This document shows positions 53,153 through 62,381 of a DNA stretch of 64,000 bases, in pieces (position 1 is the first letter of the stretch; every line of letters starts with the position of its first letter). The translations under genes were made by a program, and so were the position numbers. The DNA comes from Clostridia bacterium (lineage in GTDB: Bacteria > Bacillota > Clostridia > Oscillospirales > Acutalibacteraceae): contig JAFSGP010000016.1 of NCBI GenBank assembly GCA_017440755.1, forward strand, positions 1-64,000, in the 5' to 3' direction. The notes beneath the pieces are model-generated. The model had not been told where the DNA came from, did no database searches, and worked only from the letters and a program-made list of their open reading frames with translations.

Positions 53153-53907
53153 TTGGCATCCTCCTCTGCGCTTCTGTCCTTATACACACCCAGAGGGTAG
53201 TAGGGCAGCATGTTGTCGTCAATCCACTTGAGCGCCGCCTGAGGGGTCATACCCCAGTTGGTGGGACAAGAGGACACCACCTCAACCAGCGAGAAGCCCT
53301 TGCCGTCAATCTGGTTCTGGAAGGCCTTTTTAATCGCCTTCTTCGCCTTGCGGATATTGGCAACGCTGTTGACGGTGACACGCTCCAGATACTCGGGACC
53401 CTCCAGCTCGCTCAGCATCTCGCACACCCGAATGGGGAAACCGCAATGCTTGGTGTCTCGACCATAGGGAGAGGTCTGGGTGACCTGACCCGGCAGAGAG
53501 GTGGGCGCCATCTGGCCGCCGGTCATACCGTAGATGGCATTGTTAACAAAGATAACGGTGATATTTTCGTTACGGGCGGCGGCGTGCACCGTCTCCGCCA
53601 TACCGATGCTCGCCAGATCGCCGTCACCCTGATAGGTAAAGACGATGTGCTTGTCGGGGTCGGACCGCTTAACGCCGGTGGCGACAGCGGGCGCGCGCCC
53701 GTGGGCCGCCTCGATCATATCGCAGGCAAAGTAGTCGTATGCCATAACCGAGCAACCGACGGGGGCGATACCGATGGTGCGGCCCTCGATGCCCAACTCG
53801 TCAATGACCTCTGCCACCAGACGGTGGATGATGCCGTGGGTACAGCCGGGGCAATAGTGCATCGGCATATCCACCAAGGCGTGGGGTTTATCAAATACAA
53901 CAGCCAT
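53149..53907 (-). CDS. 2-oxoacid:ferredoxin oxidoreductase, beta (TPP-binding) subunit
   Basis: The 252-residue protein binds thiamine pyrophosphate: [12 protein letters not shown] near the start, [15 protein letters not shown] with the GDG metal/TPP motif, and [19 protein letters not shown] 53907 overlaps the alpha stop (TAATG). The proposed substrate class (branched-chain or aryl 2-oxoacids) comes from the neighbours, not from residues seen here. Confidence 0.93.
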   Translation of the reverse strand: MAVVFDKPHALVDMPMHYCPGCTHGIIHRLVAEVIDELGIEGRTIGIAPVGCSVMAYDYFACDMIEAAHGRAPAVATGVKRSDPDKHIVFTYQGDGDLASIGMAETVHAAARNENITVIFVNNAIYGMTGGQMAPTSLPGQVTQTSPYGRDTKHCGFPIRVCEMLSELEGPEYLERVTVNSVANIRKAKKAIKKAFQNQIDGKGFSLVEVVSSCPTNWGMTPQAALKWIDDNMLPYYPLGVYKDRSAEEDAK

Positions 53908-54974
53908 TATTCGGCACCTCCGTTCTTTGCTGCCTTCTGAATAGCCTCCAGCACCTGCTCGGGGGACGGAATAATACCGCCCGCACGGTTGCACAGGGTC
54001 ACAGGCTTTTTGCAGGACGTAGCCAGTTTAATATCCTCAATCATCTGTCCCATGGACAGCTCCACCGAGATGAAAGACTTCACCTTATCTGCCGCCGCCG
54101 CAAAAGGAGCCACAGGGAAAGGCCACAGGGTGATGGGACGAATCATACCCACCTTGATGCCCTGCTTGCGGGCCTCGTTGATGGCGTTCTTTGCCACACG
54201 GGAGGCAATACCGAAGGCGGCGACGCAAATCTCCGCGTCCTCCATCAGATACTCCTCATACATGGTCTCGTTCGCCTCGATATAGGCATACCGCTCATAC
54301 CGCTCAAAGTTGACCCGCTCCAATTCATCAGGCTGGAGGAACAGGGAGTTGACGATGTTGTGCTCCCGCGCCATATCCGTACCGGTGGTCGCCCAGGGTT
54401 TCTCCACCTTTTCCGCCTCGGGGAAGTCCAGAGAAACGGGCTCCATCATCTGACCCATGGTGCCGTCCGCCAGAATCATAGCGGTCATGCGGTATTTGTC
54501 TGCCAAGTCAAAGCCCTTTACAGTCAGAGAAGCCATCTCCTGCACCGAAGCGGGAGCCAGCACCAGCATACGGTAGTCGCCGTGACCGCCGCCGCGGGTC
54601 GCCTGGAAGTAGTCGGACTGACTGGGCTGGATACCGCCCAGACCGGGGCCGCCGCGCTGCACGTTGACAATCAGCGCGGGCAGGTCGGCACCCGCCATAT
54701 AGGACAGGCCCTCTGCCTTCAGGGAGATTCCGGGGCTGGAGGAGGAGGTCATCACCCGCTTACCGGTGGCGGCGACGCCGTACACCATATTGATAGCGGC
54801 AACCTCGCTCTCCGCCTGCAGGAAACAGCCGCCGATTTTCGGCATCTTCTTCGCCATATAGGCGGCAATCTCCGTCTGGGGGGTGATGGGATAGCCGAAA
54901 TAGTGCCGACAGCCGGCACAGATAGCGGCCTCGGCGATCGCCTCGTTGCCCTTCATCAAAACCTTATCTGCCAT
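53907..54974 (-). CDS. 2-oxoacid:ferredoxin oxidoreductase, alpha subunit
   Basis: The 355-residue protein has the pyrimidine-binding domain ([47 protein letters not shown]) and the transketolase C-terminal domain. It matches KorA/VorB. It is preceded by the ferredoxin gene and followed by beta with overlap, one operon. Confidence 0.93.
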   Translation of the reverse strand: MADKVLMKGNEAIAEAAICAGCRHYFGYPITPQTEIAAYMAKKMPKIGGCFLQAESEVAAINMVYGVAATGKRVMTSSSSPGISLKAEGLSYMAGADLPALIVNVQRGGPGLGGIQPSQSDYFQATRGGGHGDYRMLVLAPASVQEMASLTVKGFDLADKYRMTAMILADGTMGQMMEPVSLDFPEAEKVEKPWATTGTDMAREHNIVNSLFLQPDELERVNFERYERYAYIEANETMYEEYLMEDAEICVAAFGIASRVAKNAINEARKQGIKVGMIRPITLWPFPVAPFAAAADKVKSFISVELSMGQMIEDIKLATSCKKPVTLCNRAGGIIPSPEQVLEAIQKAAKNGGAE

Positions 54975-54985
54975 TTGTCGTCACC

Positions 54986-55192
54986 TCATCTTTCCACTTT
55001 AATAACACAGTCGGGACACATCATCGCACAGGCGGCACAGCCCACGCAGGCCTCCTGGTCGGTAATCTCCGCAGGGTGATGTCCCTTTTTGTTGATCTTG
55101 TCCGCCGCCAGCTGCAGCAGCTTCTTGGGGCAGGCGTCCACGCACAGCCCACAGCCCTTACAGCGGTCGGTCTTGAATGTCAGTTTTGCCAT
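54986..55192 (-). CDS. 2-oxoacid:ferredoxin oxidoreductase, delta (4Fe-4S ferredoxin) subunit
   Basis: The 68-residue protein has two 4Fe-4S motifs: CKGCGLCVDACP and CVGCAACAMMCP. The ATG at 55192 is spaced better from GAGGG than ATG 55198. It would carry electrons to or from ferredoxin for the alpha-beta-gamma core. Confidence 0.92.
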   Translation of the reverse strand: MAKLTFKTDRCKGCGLCVDACPKKLLQLAADKINKKGHHPAEITDQEACVGCAACAMMCPDCVIKVER

Positions 55193-55220
55193 AATCATAC
55201 CCTCTTTTATGTAAAAATGT

Positions 55221-55889
55221 TTAAAAAGGCTTGTTGTCCTGCAGCGTCAGCGGGAACAGGTTAGGAACCTTGCCCTCCAGTTCTGCCGCCAGCCGCCGGT
55301 CGACGGTGGTCATCACCAGCGGAACGCCCGCCGCCTTTGCCACCGCCTCGGCGTATTCCACCGTCGCCAGCACGTGGTCGGCGGTGGTCTCCGCTCCTAA
55401 ATTGGAATTGTTAACCACACCCGTGAAGGGCAGTCCTGCCGCCGCGGCGATCTCCCCCATCACCTCTAAGGTGGAGGGCACGTCCCGTGTCAGCGGGCGG
55501 TATTGGTTGACCACCATCCACATTTCAAAACTGTCCTCCGCCAGTATGGCAGGCGCCAGTCTTCCCAGCACGGTGGCACCGCTGTCGTCCCCGCCGATAT
55601 CCAGCACCATACGGGTTTCCCGATCGTCGGTGATGGCATACAGGTCGGGGGGCAAAGACGGGATATCCACGTTGCTGTTGGCAAAGCGGGAGCAAATCAG
55701 GCGAATGCCTGCGTGCTCGAAGGCATCGGCGCTGTCCATGGTGCGGAAATAGGGGTTGACGATGTCCAAATCCGCCACCGTGACCGCCTCGCCCCGGGCC
55801 TTTAGCGCCAGCGCCAGATTCACCGCCACGTTGGTCTTGCCTGTGCCGTAGTGACCGCACAGCAGGGTTAATCGTTTATTATGTAGCAT
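55221..55889 (-). CDS. P-loop ATPase of the MinD/ParA type in the oxidoreductase operon
   Basis: The 222-residue protein has a P-loop near its start (LLCGHYGTGKTNVAVNLALA), VADLDIVNPYFRT as a DxD-like switch and VLDIGGDDSGA as Walker B. It has no DNA-binding partner and is embedded between the ligase and ferredoxin genes, so it may help assemble or load the enzyme (as MinD-type ATPases do for Fe-S or metal proteins). That role is inference. Confidence 0.82.
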   Translation of the reverse strand: MLHNKRLTLLCGHYGTGKTNVAVNLALALKARGEAVTVADLDIVNPYFRTMDSADAFEHAGIRLICSRFANSNVDIPSLPPDLYAITDDRETRMVLDIGGDDSGATVLGRLAPAILAEDSFEMWMVVNQYRPLTRDVPSTLEVMGEIAAAAGLPFTGVVNNSNLGAETTADHVLATVEYAEAVAKAAGVPLVMTTVDRRLAAELEGKVPNLFPLTLQDNKPF

Positions 55890-55901
55890 AGGTGTGTCCT
55901 C

Positions 55902-58190
55902 TCACAGCTTGTTCCGCTGAATCTTGCCGCTCACCGTCTTGGGCAAGCTGTCACGGAACACGACGATACGGGGATACTTATAGGGAGCGGTATGCTCCTT
56001 GACGTAATTCTGGATTTCCTTCTTCAGCTCGTCGGTCGGCTCGGTGCCGTCGGTCAGCACAATGCTGGCCTTGACCACCTGCCCGCGGACCTCGTCGGGA
56101 GCGGCGGACACGCCGCATTCCAGCACGTAGGGCAGCTCCATAATAACGCTCTCAATCTCGAAGGGACCGATGCGGTAGCCGGAGGACTTAATCACGTCGT
56201 CCACACGACCCACGTACCAGAAGAAGCCGTCCTCATCCCGCCAAGCGGTATCGCCGGTATGGTAGTAACCGTCGTACCACACCTCGGCGGTCTTTTCGGG
56301 GGCGTTATAATAGCCGGTGAACAGACCGCAGGGAGCGCCGTTCTTCACGTTCACCACGATCTCGCCGGTCTCACCGGTGGGAACGGGGTTGCCGTCGGGG
56401 TCCACAATCTCCACGTCGTAGATGGGAGCGGGCTTGCCCATAGAGCCAATCTTGTGACCGGCGCCCACCATATTGCCAATGATCATCGTGCTCTCGGTCT
56501 GACCGAAGCCCTCGATAATCTGCAGACCCGTTGCCTTCTCAAATTGGCGATACACCTCGGGGTTGAGCGCCTCACCGGCGGTGGTCATATGCTGGACAGA
56601 GGAGAAATCGTACTTGGAAATATCCTGCTTTATCATCATACGCAGCATGGTAGGCGGCGCACAGAAGGTGGTGATGTGATATTTCGCAAACATCGGCAGG
56701 ATATCCGCCGCATCAAAGCGGTCGAAGTCATACACAAATGTGGCCGCCTCACACAGCCACTGACCGTACAATTTACCCCACATTGACTTCGCCCAGCCCG
56801 TCTCGGAGATGGTGAAGTGCAGCCCGTCGGGGTCCACGTTGTGCCAGTAGCGGGCGGTGTGGAAGTGACCCAGCGCATACTTGTAGTTGTGCGCCGCAAT
56901 CTTGGGATAGCCGGTAGTGCCGGAGGTGAAGAACATCAGCATCAGGTCGTCGCCGCCGGGGGCGTCCTCGGTGCGGTTGTAGTGGGTGGAGTACAGGGTG
57001 TACTCCTCGTCAAAGCTGCGCCAGCCCTCCCGCCGTCCGTTCACAATCAGCTTATGCTGCAGGGTGGGGCATTTTTCGGCGGCGATGTCCACCTGGTTCG
57101 CCACCTCACCGTCGGCGGTGCAAACCACCGCCGTGATGCCGGCGGCATTGAAGCGATACTCCAAATCATGCTCCAACAGCTGGTTGGGAGCGGGAATGGC
57201 GATAGCGCCCAGCTTGTTAAGACCCAACATAGCAAACCAGAACTGGTAGTGCCGCTTGAGAATCAGCATCACGCGGTCGCCTTTTTTGATGCCCAAAGAC
57301 TTAAAATAGTTGGCACACTGGGCGGACGCTTTTTTCATATCCTTGAAGGTGAAGCGGCGCTCGGTGTGGTCACGGCTGATGTGCAGCATCGCCAGCTTCT
57401 CCGGCTGCCGCCCCGCCAGCTCGTCCACCAGGTCAAAGGCGAAGTTGAAACGCTCGGTGTTTTTGAAAGTGATGGAGGTGGGGGTTCCCTTTTCGTTCTC
57501 CTCCACGTCCACAAACTGCTTGTAAATGCGGTCCTTGTCGTCGCGAATGACCGCCGGCTTATCCGCCACCGTCTGGGTGGGAACCAGCTCGGGGATCGGC
57601 TCGCCCGTGGGGTTAAGCACGATGGCGTAGAACACACAATCCCGACCGCCAACCGCTATCATACCGTGGGGAATATCCGAGTCGAAGTAGATGCTGTCAC
57701 CGGGGCCCAGCACCTCCCGATGCTCGCCGATCTGCACCATCAGGTTGCCCTCGACCACCAGATCCAGCTCCTGTCCCGCGTGGGTGGTCAGCTCAATATC
57801 CCGCTGCTGTGCCGCCTCGTCGTACACACTGCGCACGTACAGAGGCTCCGCAATACGGTTTTGAAAGGCATACGCCAGATTGTAGTAGGTCATACCATGA
57901 GCCTGAGACACCTTCTGTCCGCCGCCCGCACGGGTGACGGTAAAGCCGGTCAGCTTGGGGCTGTTACCCTCGATGATGTCGGTGACGTTCACATTGAGCG
58001 CCAGCGCACAGCGGTAGATGAAAGCGAAGTTTAAGTCGCTGTCCCCCGCCTCGCAGGCGGTGTACTCCGCCGCGGTGACACCGGTCTTGGCGGCCATATC
58101 CTCTACGGACAGCCCCTCCAGCTCACGCAGGGCGCGGATACGCCCCGCCATCTCTTTAATTTTATAATCCAGTGCGGTAATCTGTTCCAT
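55902..58190 (-). CDS. XRE-cupin-acyl-CoA ligase fusion, first of the oxidoreductase operon
   Basis: The 762-residue protein has an XRE helix-turn-helix (about 15-74), a cupin (about 118-192, with LTTHAGQELDLVVEGNLMVQ and a PHGM turn) and an AMP-forming ligase of the medium-chain type (FFTSGTTGYPKIAAH, GFGQTESTM, WYVGRVDDVIKSSGYRIGPF, then GKIQRNKL). It would activate a carboxylic acid to acyl-CoA. ATG 58190 follows GGAG and lies after the T-box terminator. The XRE-cupin part resembles a ligand-sensing regulator, so the protein may sense its own substrate. Closely related to the next ligase. Confidence 0.9.
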   Translation of the reverse strand: MEQITALDYKIKEMAGRIRALRELEGLSVEDMAAKTGVTAAEYTACEAGDSDLNFAFIYRCALALNVNVTDIIEGNSPKLTGFTVTRAGGGQKVSQAHGMTYYNLAYAFQNRIAEPLYVRSVYDEAAQQRDIELTTHAGQELDLVVEGNLMVQIGEHREVLGPGDSIYFDSDIPHGMIAVGGRDCVFYAIVLNPTGEPIPELVPTQTVADKPAVIRDDKDRIYKQFVDVEENEKGTPTSITFKNTERFNFAFDLVDELAGRQPEKLAMLHISRDHTERRFTFKDMKKASAQCANYFKSLGIKKGDRVMLILKRHYQFWFAMLGLNKLGAIAIPAPNQLLEHDLEYRFNAAGITAVVCTADGEVANQVDIAAEKCPTLQHKLIVNGRREGWRSFDEEYTLYSTHYNRTEDAPGGDDLMLMFFTSGTTGYPKIAAHNYKYALGHFHTARYWHNVDPDGLHFTISETGWAKSMWGKLYGQWLCEAATFVYDFDRFDAADILPMFAKYHITTFCAPPTMLRMMIKQDISKYDFSSVQHMTTAGEALNPEVYRQFEKATGLQIIEGFGQTESTMIIGNMVGAGHKIGSMGKPAPIYDVEIVDPDGNPVPTGETGEIVVNVKNGAPCGLFTGYYNAPEKTAEVWYDGYYHTGDTAWRDEDGFFWYVGRVDDVIKSSGYRIGPFEIESVIMELPYVLECGVSAAPDEVRGQVVKASIVLTDGTEPTDELKKEIQNYVKEHTAPYKYPRIVVFRDSLPKTVSGKIQRNKL

Positions 58191-58213
58191 ACCATTCTCC
58201 ATTCCGGGACGAA

Positions 58214-58500
58214 TAAAAACACACCCGTCCCAAAGATTGACTTTGAGACGAGTGTGTAAAAATCCAACACCCGCGGTACCACTCAAATTGCTATCCAAAG
58301 GGATAACCGCTCCTCGGGGTCCAACAACCCCTATGCCTTTACGCAGCAGTCACGGGGAGAGTCTACTTGCCATGCGGCTTTCTTTCTCCCGGCTCGGAAG
58401 CTACAAACCCAAATCCCGCCACGACAGCTTACACCAGCCGCTGTCTCTCTGGGGAGGCTGTGAAAAGGGCCCTCTTCGTCAACGCCTTTTATTTAATTCT
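58214..58500 (-). promoter_or_regulatory. T-box leader of the ligase-oxidoreductase-ilvE operon
   Basis: The minus strand has the T-box core GAGTGGTACCGCGGG (58271-58285) and then a 17-bp terminator stem (ACACACTCGTCTCAAAG paired with CTTTGGGACGGGTGTGT, 58219-58257) with a T-run. Stem I has GACGAAGA and AGAGAG elements. The likely specifier strand is GGGATTTGGG (58408-58417), which offers ATT (Ile) or TTT (Phe); the reading is not secure. Confidence 0.9.
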
Positions 58501-58505
58501 AAAGT

Positions 58506-58534
58506 ATTGTACCACTCACCCGTCGGTTTGTCAA
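58506..58534 (-). promoter_or_regulatory. Consensus promoter of the ligase-oxidoreductase operon
   Basis: TTGACA (58529-58534) and TACAAT (58506-58511), 17 bp apart, with GTGG before the -10. Confidence 0.88.
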
Positions 58535-58570
58535 CACTTTTATGGGTTAAAAATTTAAAGTAGCATAGAA

Positions 58571-60838
58571 TTACAGCTTATTCCGCTGGATTTTACCGCT
58601 GATGGTCTTGGGCAGGCTGTCCTTGAACACCACGATACGGGGATATTTGTAGGGAGCGGTGTGCTCCTTAACGTACCGCTGAATCTCCTTTTTGAGCTCC
58701 TCGGTGCCCTCCGTGCCCTTGGTCAGAACGATGCTGGCCTTAACCACCTGCCCGCGGACCTCGTCCGGCACAGCGGACACACCGCACTCTACCACGTAGG
58801 GCAGCTCCATGATGACGCTCTCGATCTCAAAGGGACCGATGCGGTAGCCGGAGGACTTGATGACATCGTCCACGCGACTGACGTACCAGAAGTAGCCGTC
58901 CTCGTCCCGCCAAGCGGTGTCGCCGGTATGATACAGCCCGTCGTGCCACGCCTCGGTAGTCTTTTCCTCGTCCAGATAGTACTCACGGAACAGACCGCAG
59001 GGAACGCTCTTGTCGGTGTGGATAACAATCTCGCCCGTCTCACCGGCGGGCAGGCTGTTGCCGTCGGGATCTACGATATCCAGATCGAACTGGGGAGACG
59101 CCTTGCCCATGGAGCCAATCTTCGGTACGGTGCCCACCAGATTGGCGATAGCCAGGGTGGTTTCGGTCTGACCGAAGCCCTCCATAATCTCCAGACCCGT
59201 GGCTTCCTTAAACTTCTTGAACACCTCGGGGTTGAGTGCCTCGCCCGCGGTGGTCATGTGGTGAATGGAGGACAGGTCGTACTTGGACAGGTCGCCACGA
59301 ATCAGCATACGCAGCATGGTAGGCGGCGCGCAGAAGGTGGTGATGCCGTATTTGGCGAACATGGGCAGAATGTCGTTCTCGTCAAAGCGGTCGAAGTCAT
59401 AGACGAACACCGCGCCCTCGCACAACCACTGACCGTAGAGCTTGCCCCACAGGCTCTTACCCCAACCGGTGTCGGAGATGGTCAGATGCAGACCGTCCCG
59501 CTCACAGCAATGCCAGTATTTGGCGGTGACGTAGTGACCCAGCGCATAGGTGTGCTTGTGGGCCGCCATCTTGGGGTTGCCGGTGGTGCCGGAGGTGAAG
59601 AACATCAGCGCCGTTTCGTCACCGGCAGAGGCGTCCGCAGGACGGACAAACTTGCGAGAAAACAGCCCGAATTCCTTATCGAAATCGTGCCAGCCCTCCT
59701 TAGACCCGCCCACCAGCACCTTGGTGGTCACCTGGGGACACTTGGCGGCGGCCGCCGCCGCCAAATCGGCGGTATCTCCGTCGGCGGTGCACACAATGGC
59801 GGACACGCCGGCGGCATTAAAGCGGTATTCGAAATCGTGCTCCTTGAGCTGGTTGGTGGCGGGGATCGCCACGGCGCCCAGCTTGTGCAGAGCCACCATC
59901 GCAAACCAGAACTGATAGTGCCGCTTGAGCACCAGCATCACCTTGTCTCCCCGCTTGATGCCGAGAGAGGTGAAGTAGTTGGCGGTCTGGTTGGAGTACT
60001 GCTTGATATCCTTAAAGGTGAAGCGGCGCTCCGTCTTGTTCACGTCCAGATGGAGCATCGCCAGCTTATCGGGGTAACGCTCGGCAATCTCGTCCACCAC
60101 GTCAAAACCAAAGTTGAAGGTGTCGGTATTCTGAAATTCGATGTGCTGCAGGGCGCCCGTAGCGTCCTCCTCGGTCTTCACAAACTTTTCGCACACCAGC
60201 GGCTCAGAGGACTTGGCGGTGACGATGCTCGCCCGCACCTCTTCCTCCTTGGTGTCCTCACCGGGGAGAACCACCGCACAAAACACGCAGTCCTGCCCGT
60301 CCACAGCAATCATACCGTGGGGAGCGGAGGAATCGTAGTAGATGCTGTCGCCTTCCTCCAGCACCTCCACGTGGTTGCCCACCTGCACCTTCAATTTACC
60401 GCTGATAACCAGGTCAAACTCCTGTCCGCTGTGGGTGGTCAGGTGAATGGGCTTATTCTGCTGGGAGGGGTCATATTCGTACCGCACCCAATAGGGCTCG
60501 GCAATCTTATCACGGAAACGGGGCGCCAGATGGGCAATGTCAATGCCGTCCTCCTTGGCGGTCTGCTGTCCCTGTCCCTTGCGGGTGACGGTGTAGGAGG
60601 ACAGCAGGTTAGCGCTGCGTCCCTCCAGCAGGTCGGTCATATCCAGATCGAACGCCAAGGCGCACTTGTGAATGAAGGTAAAGGGGAAATCCAACAGACC
60701 GGACTCGTACTGTTCGTACTCGGTCACCGATACGCCGGTCTTCTCCGCCATCTGGAAGGTGGACAGCTCCATAATCTCCCGCATCTCGCGAATTCGGGTC
60801 GCCACCTCTAACAGCTTGTTGGTTTCTACGGTTGCCAT
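58571..60838 (-). CDS. XRE-cupin-acyl-CoA ligase fusion, second copy
   Basis: The 755-residue protein has the same three domains: XRE helix-turn-helix (about 12-72), cupin (about 115-190) and an AMP-forming ligase (FFTSGTTGNPKMAAHKHTYA, GFGQTETTL, SRVDDVIKSSGYRIGPF, the end GKIQRNKL). It is very similar to the preceding protein, so a tandem duplication is likely. AAGGAG precedes ATG 60838. It has its own T-box and promoter, and the next unit's promoter lies just past its stop, so it seems to be a single-gene unit. Substrate likely differs from copy one. Confidence 0.9.
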   Translation of the reverse strand: MATVETNKLLEVATRIREMREIMELSTFQMAEKTGVSVTEYEQYESGLLDFPFTFIHKCALAFDLDMTDLLEGRSANLLSSYTVTRKGQGQQTAKEDGIDIAHLAPRFRDKIAEPYWVRYEYDPSQQNKPIHLTTHSGQEFDLVISGKLKVQVGNHVEVLEEGDSIYYDSSAPHGMIAVDGQDCVFCAVVLPGEDTKEEEVRASIVTAKSSEPLVCEKFVKTEEDATGALQHIEFQNTDTFNFGFDVVDEIAERYPDKLAMLHLDVNKTERRFTFKDIKQYSNQTANYFTSLGIKRGDKVMLVLKRHYQFWFAMVALHKLGAVAIPATNQLKEHDFEYRFNAAGVSAIVCTADGDTADLAAAAAAKCPQVTTKVLVGGSKEGWHDFDKEFGLFSRKFVRPADASAGDETALMFFTSGTTGNPKMAAHKHTYALGHYVTAKYWHCCERDGLHLTISDTGWGKSLWGKLYGQWLCEGAVFVYDFDRFDENDILPMFAKYGITTFCAPPTMLRMLIRGDLSKYDLSSIHHMTTAGEALNPEVFKKFKEATGLEIMEGFGQTETTLAIANLVGTVPKIGSMGKASPQFDLDIVDPDGNSLPAGETGEIVIHTDKSVPCGLFREYYLDEEKTTEAWHDGLYHTGDTAWRDEDGYFWYVSRVDDVIKSSGYRIGPFEIESVIMELPYVVECGVSAVPDEVRGQVVKASIVLTKGTEGTEELKKEIQRYVKEHTAPYKYPRIVVFKDSLPKTISGKIQRNKL

Positions 60839-60864
60839 CTTACCTCACTCCTTTACAATAGTTA

Positions 60865-61140
60865 AAAATAAAAACACCCGTCTCATTCATTGAGACGGGT
60901 GTGAAAAACAACACTCGCGGTACCACTCAATTTGCAGCCATACAGCTACCGCTCTCGGAGTCTGACAACTCCTATGCCTTGACGCAGCAATCACGGGGAC
61001 GGCTACTTGCTATTGGTTCGCCGTTCCGGCTCGGAAGGGATGGGTCATCTGAAAACAACCGCTACTGACTCGCACCACCCGTCAGCTCTCTGAAAGCACC
61101 TGCTTTCGACCGTCTTCGTCACAGCCTTTGTTCAATTTTT
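60865..61140 (-). promoter_or_regulatory. T-box leader of the second XRE-cupin ligase
   Basis: The minus-strand T-box core GAGTGGTACCGCGAG (60914-60928) is followed by a terminator stem (ACACCCGTCTCA / TGAGACGGGTGT, about 60874-60902) and a T-run. Stem I has GACGAAGA and AGAGAG. The strand CAGATGACC (61045-61053) places ATG (61046-61048, Met) before ACC, as in typical specifier loops, but AGA is possible. Confidence 0.9.
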
Positions 61141-61144
61141 GAGG

Positions 61145-61173
61145 ATTATACCACCGCATCGGCGGTTTGTCAA
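61145..61173 (-). promoter_or_regulatory. Consensus promoter of the second ligase unit
   Basis: TTGACA (61168-61173) and TATAAT (61145-61150), 17 bp apart, with GGTGG before the -10. The start of the spacer (AACCG) matches that of the 58506-58534 promoter. Confidence 0.88.
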
Positions 61174-61236
61174 TACTTTTTCGCAAAAAAGTTTTAAAGT
61201 ATTAAAATTTGGTCCCTGCTTTAGTATATGCGGCGG

Positions 61237-62379
61237 TCAGCGGGCGGTGCCAAGTGCCAAGCCCAGCCGCAGAGCAATCTCCAGACCGGGACGCAGGGAT
61301 TCCTTATACAGCCACTCCTCGCGGGTGTGGGGACCGCCGCCCTCCATGGTGCCCACGCACACGGCGGGAATACCCAGAGAATGAGGTATGTTGCAGTCGG
61401 TGGAGCCGCTGTTGCGGGCAGGGGCTTCCCCAATGACCGCGGCGACGGTATCCGCCGCCAGGTCGGACAGCGCCGTCTGGCGGGTGGGGTCCAAGCCTCC
61501 CGCACAGGGACGCTCGCCGATGCGGGTCACCTCCACCGCCACCTCGTCGCTCTGCGCCGCCGCAAACAGCGCCGCAAAGCGGTCCTCCATCTCGCTGAGG
61601 CAGGCAAGACTGTCCGAGCGGTACTCGCACAGCATGGTGGCGGACTGGGCGATGGTGTTCACCGAGGTGCCGCCGTGGATATCCCCCACGTTGTAGGTGG
61701 TCTTGCTATCCCCGTCGTGGGGCACCTCGATGGCATAGATGCTACTAACCAGCTCCGCCAGAGCATGAATGGCGTTTCGGTTACCGAAGGCATTAAAGGA
61801 ATGCCCGCCCTCGGTGCGCACCGTCACCTCGTAGCGGTGGGAGCCCACGCTGCGATCCACCATTCCACGCATACTGGTGCTGTCAAAGGTAACAAACTGC
61901 CGAATCCGCCCCGCATAATCGGCAAACAGCTGCCGTGTGCCTTTCAGGTTGCCCAGCCCCTCCTCACAGGAGTTGCACACAAAAAGAAAGCCGCCTGCGG
62001 GACGAATGTTATGCATAACAAAGAACTTCGCCATCATCAGCAGCACCGCCACGCAGGCGGTATCGTCCCCCACACCGGGGCAGTAGATTTTCTCCTCGTC
62101 CTCCCGATAGGGATAGGGCTCGGTATCGGGGAACACCGTGTCGGTATGAGCGGCAAAAACAGTAATGGCGTCGCTCCCCTCACAGCCCCACGGAAACACC
62201 ACGTTCTGCGCCTCGTCCACGGTCACGTCCTCGGCACCGAACCCCTCCAGATAGCGGCGGCAGTAACCCGCCCGCTCCTCTTCGTGATGCGAAGGGGCCG
62301 GAATGGCGCACAGGTCACGCAGTATCTGCAGCAGTTCCTCGTAGTACTCCTCAATATATGCCCTGATTTGCTTATCCAT
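61237..62379 (-). CDS. M20-family metallopeptidase
   Basis: The 380-residue protein has the two-metal site motifs of M20 enzymes: FAAHTDTVF, the bridging Asp in GVGDDTACVAV and the glutamates in CNSCEEGLGN, with the dimerisation domain in between (RTEGGHSFNAFGNRN). It probably removes an amino acid from a peptide or amide. It is 3 bp downstream of the amidotransferase-like gene, so they form an operon. Confidence 0.9.
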   Translation of the reverse strand: MDKQIRAYIEEYYEELLQILRDLCAIPAPSHHEEERAGYCRRYLEGFGAEDVTVDEAQNVVFPWGCEGSDAITVFAAHTDTVFPDTEPYPYREDEEKIYCPGVGDDTACVAVLLMMAKFFVMHNIRPAGGFLFVCNSCEEGLGNLKGTRQLFADYAGRIRQFVTFDSTSMRGMVDRSVGSHRYEVTVRTEGGHSFNAFGNRNAIHALAELVSSIYAIEVPHDGDSKTTYNVGDIHGGTSVNTIAQSATMLCEYRSDSLACLSEMEDRFAALFAAAQSDEVAVEVTRIGERPCAGGLDPTRQTALSDLAADTVAAVIGEAPARNSGSTDCNIPHSLGIPAVCVGTMEGGGPHTREEWLYKESLRPGLEIALRLGLALGTAR

Positions 62380-62381
62380 AG

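Noticed and set aside
58661..60811. 716-codon open frame on the plus strand
   Set aside because: Antisense to the second XRE-cupin ligase; no protein-like motifs.
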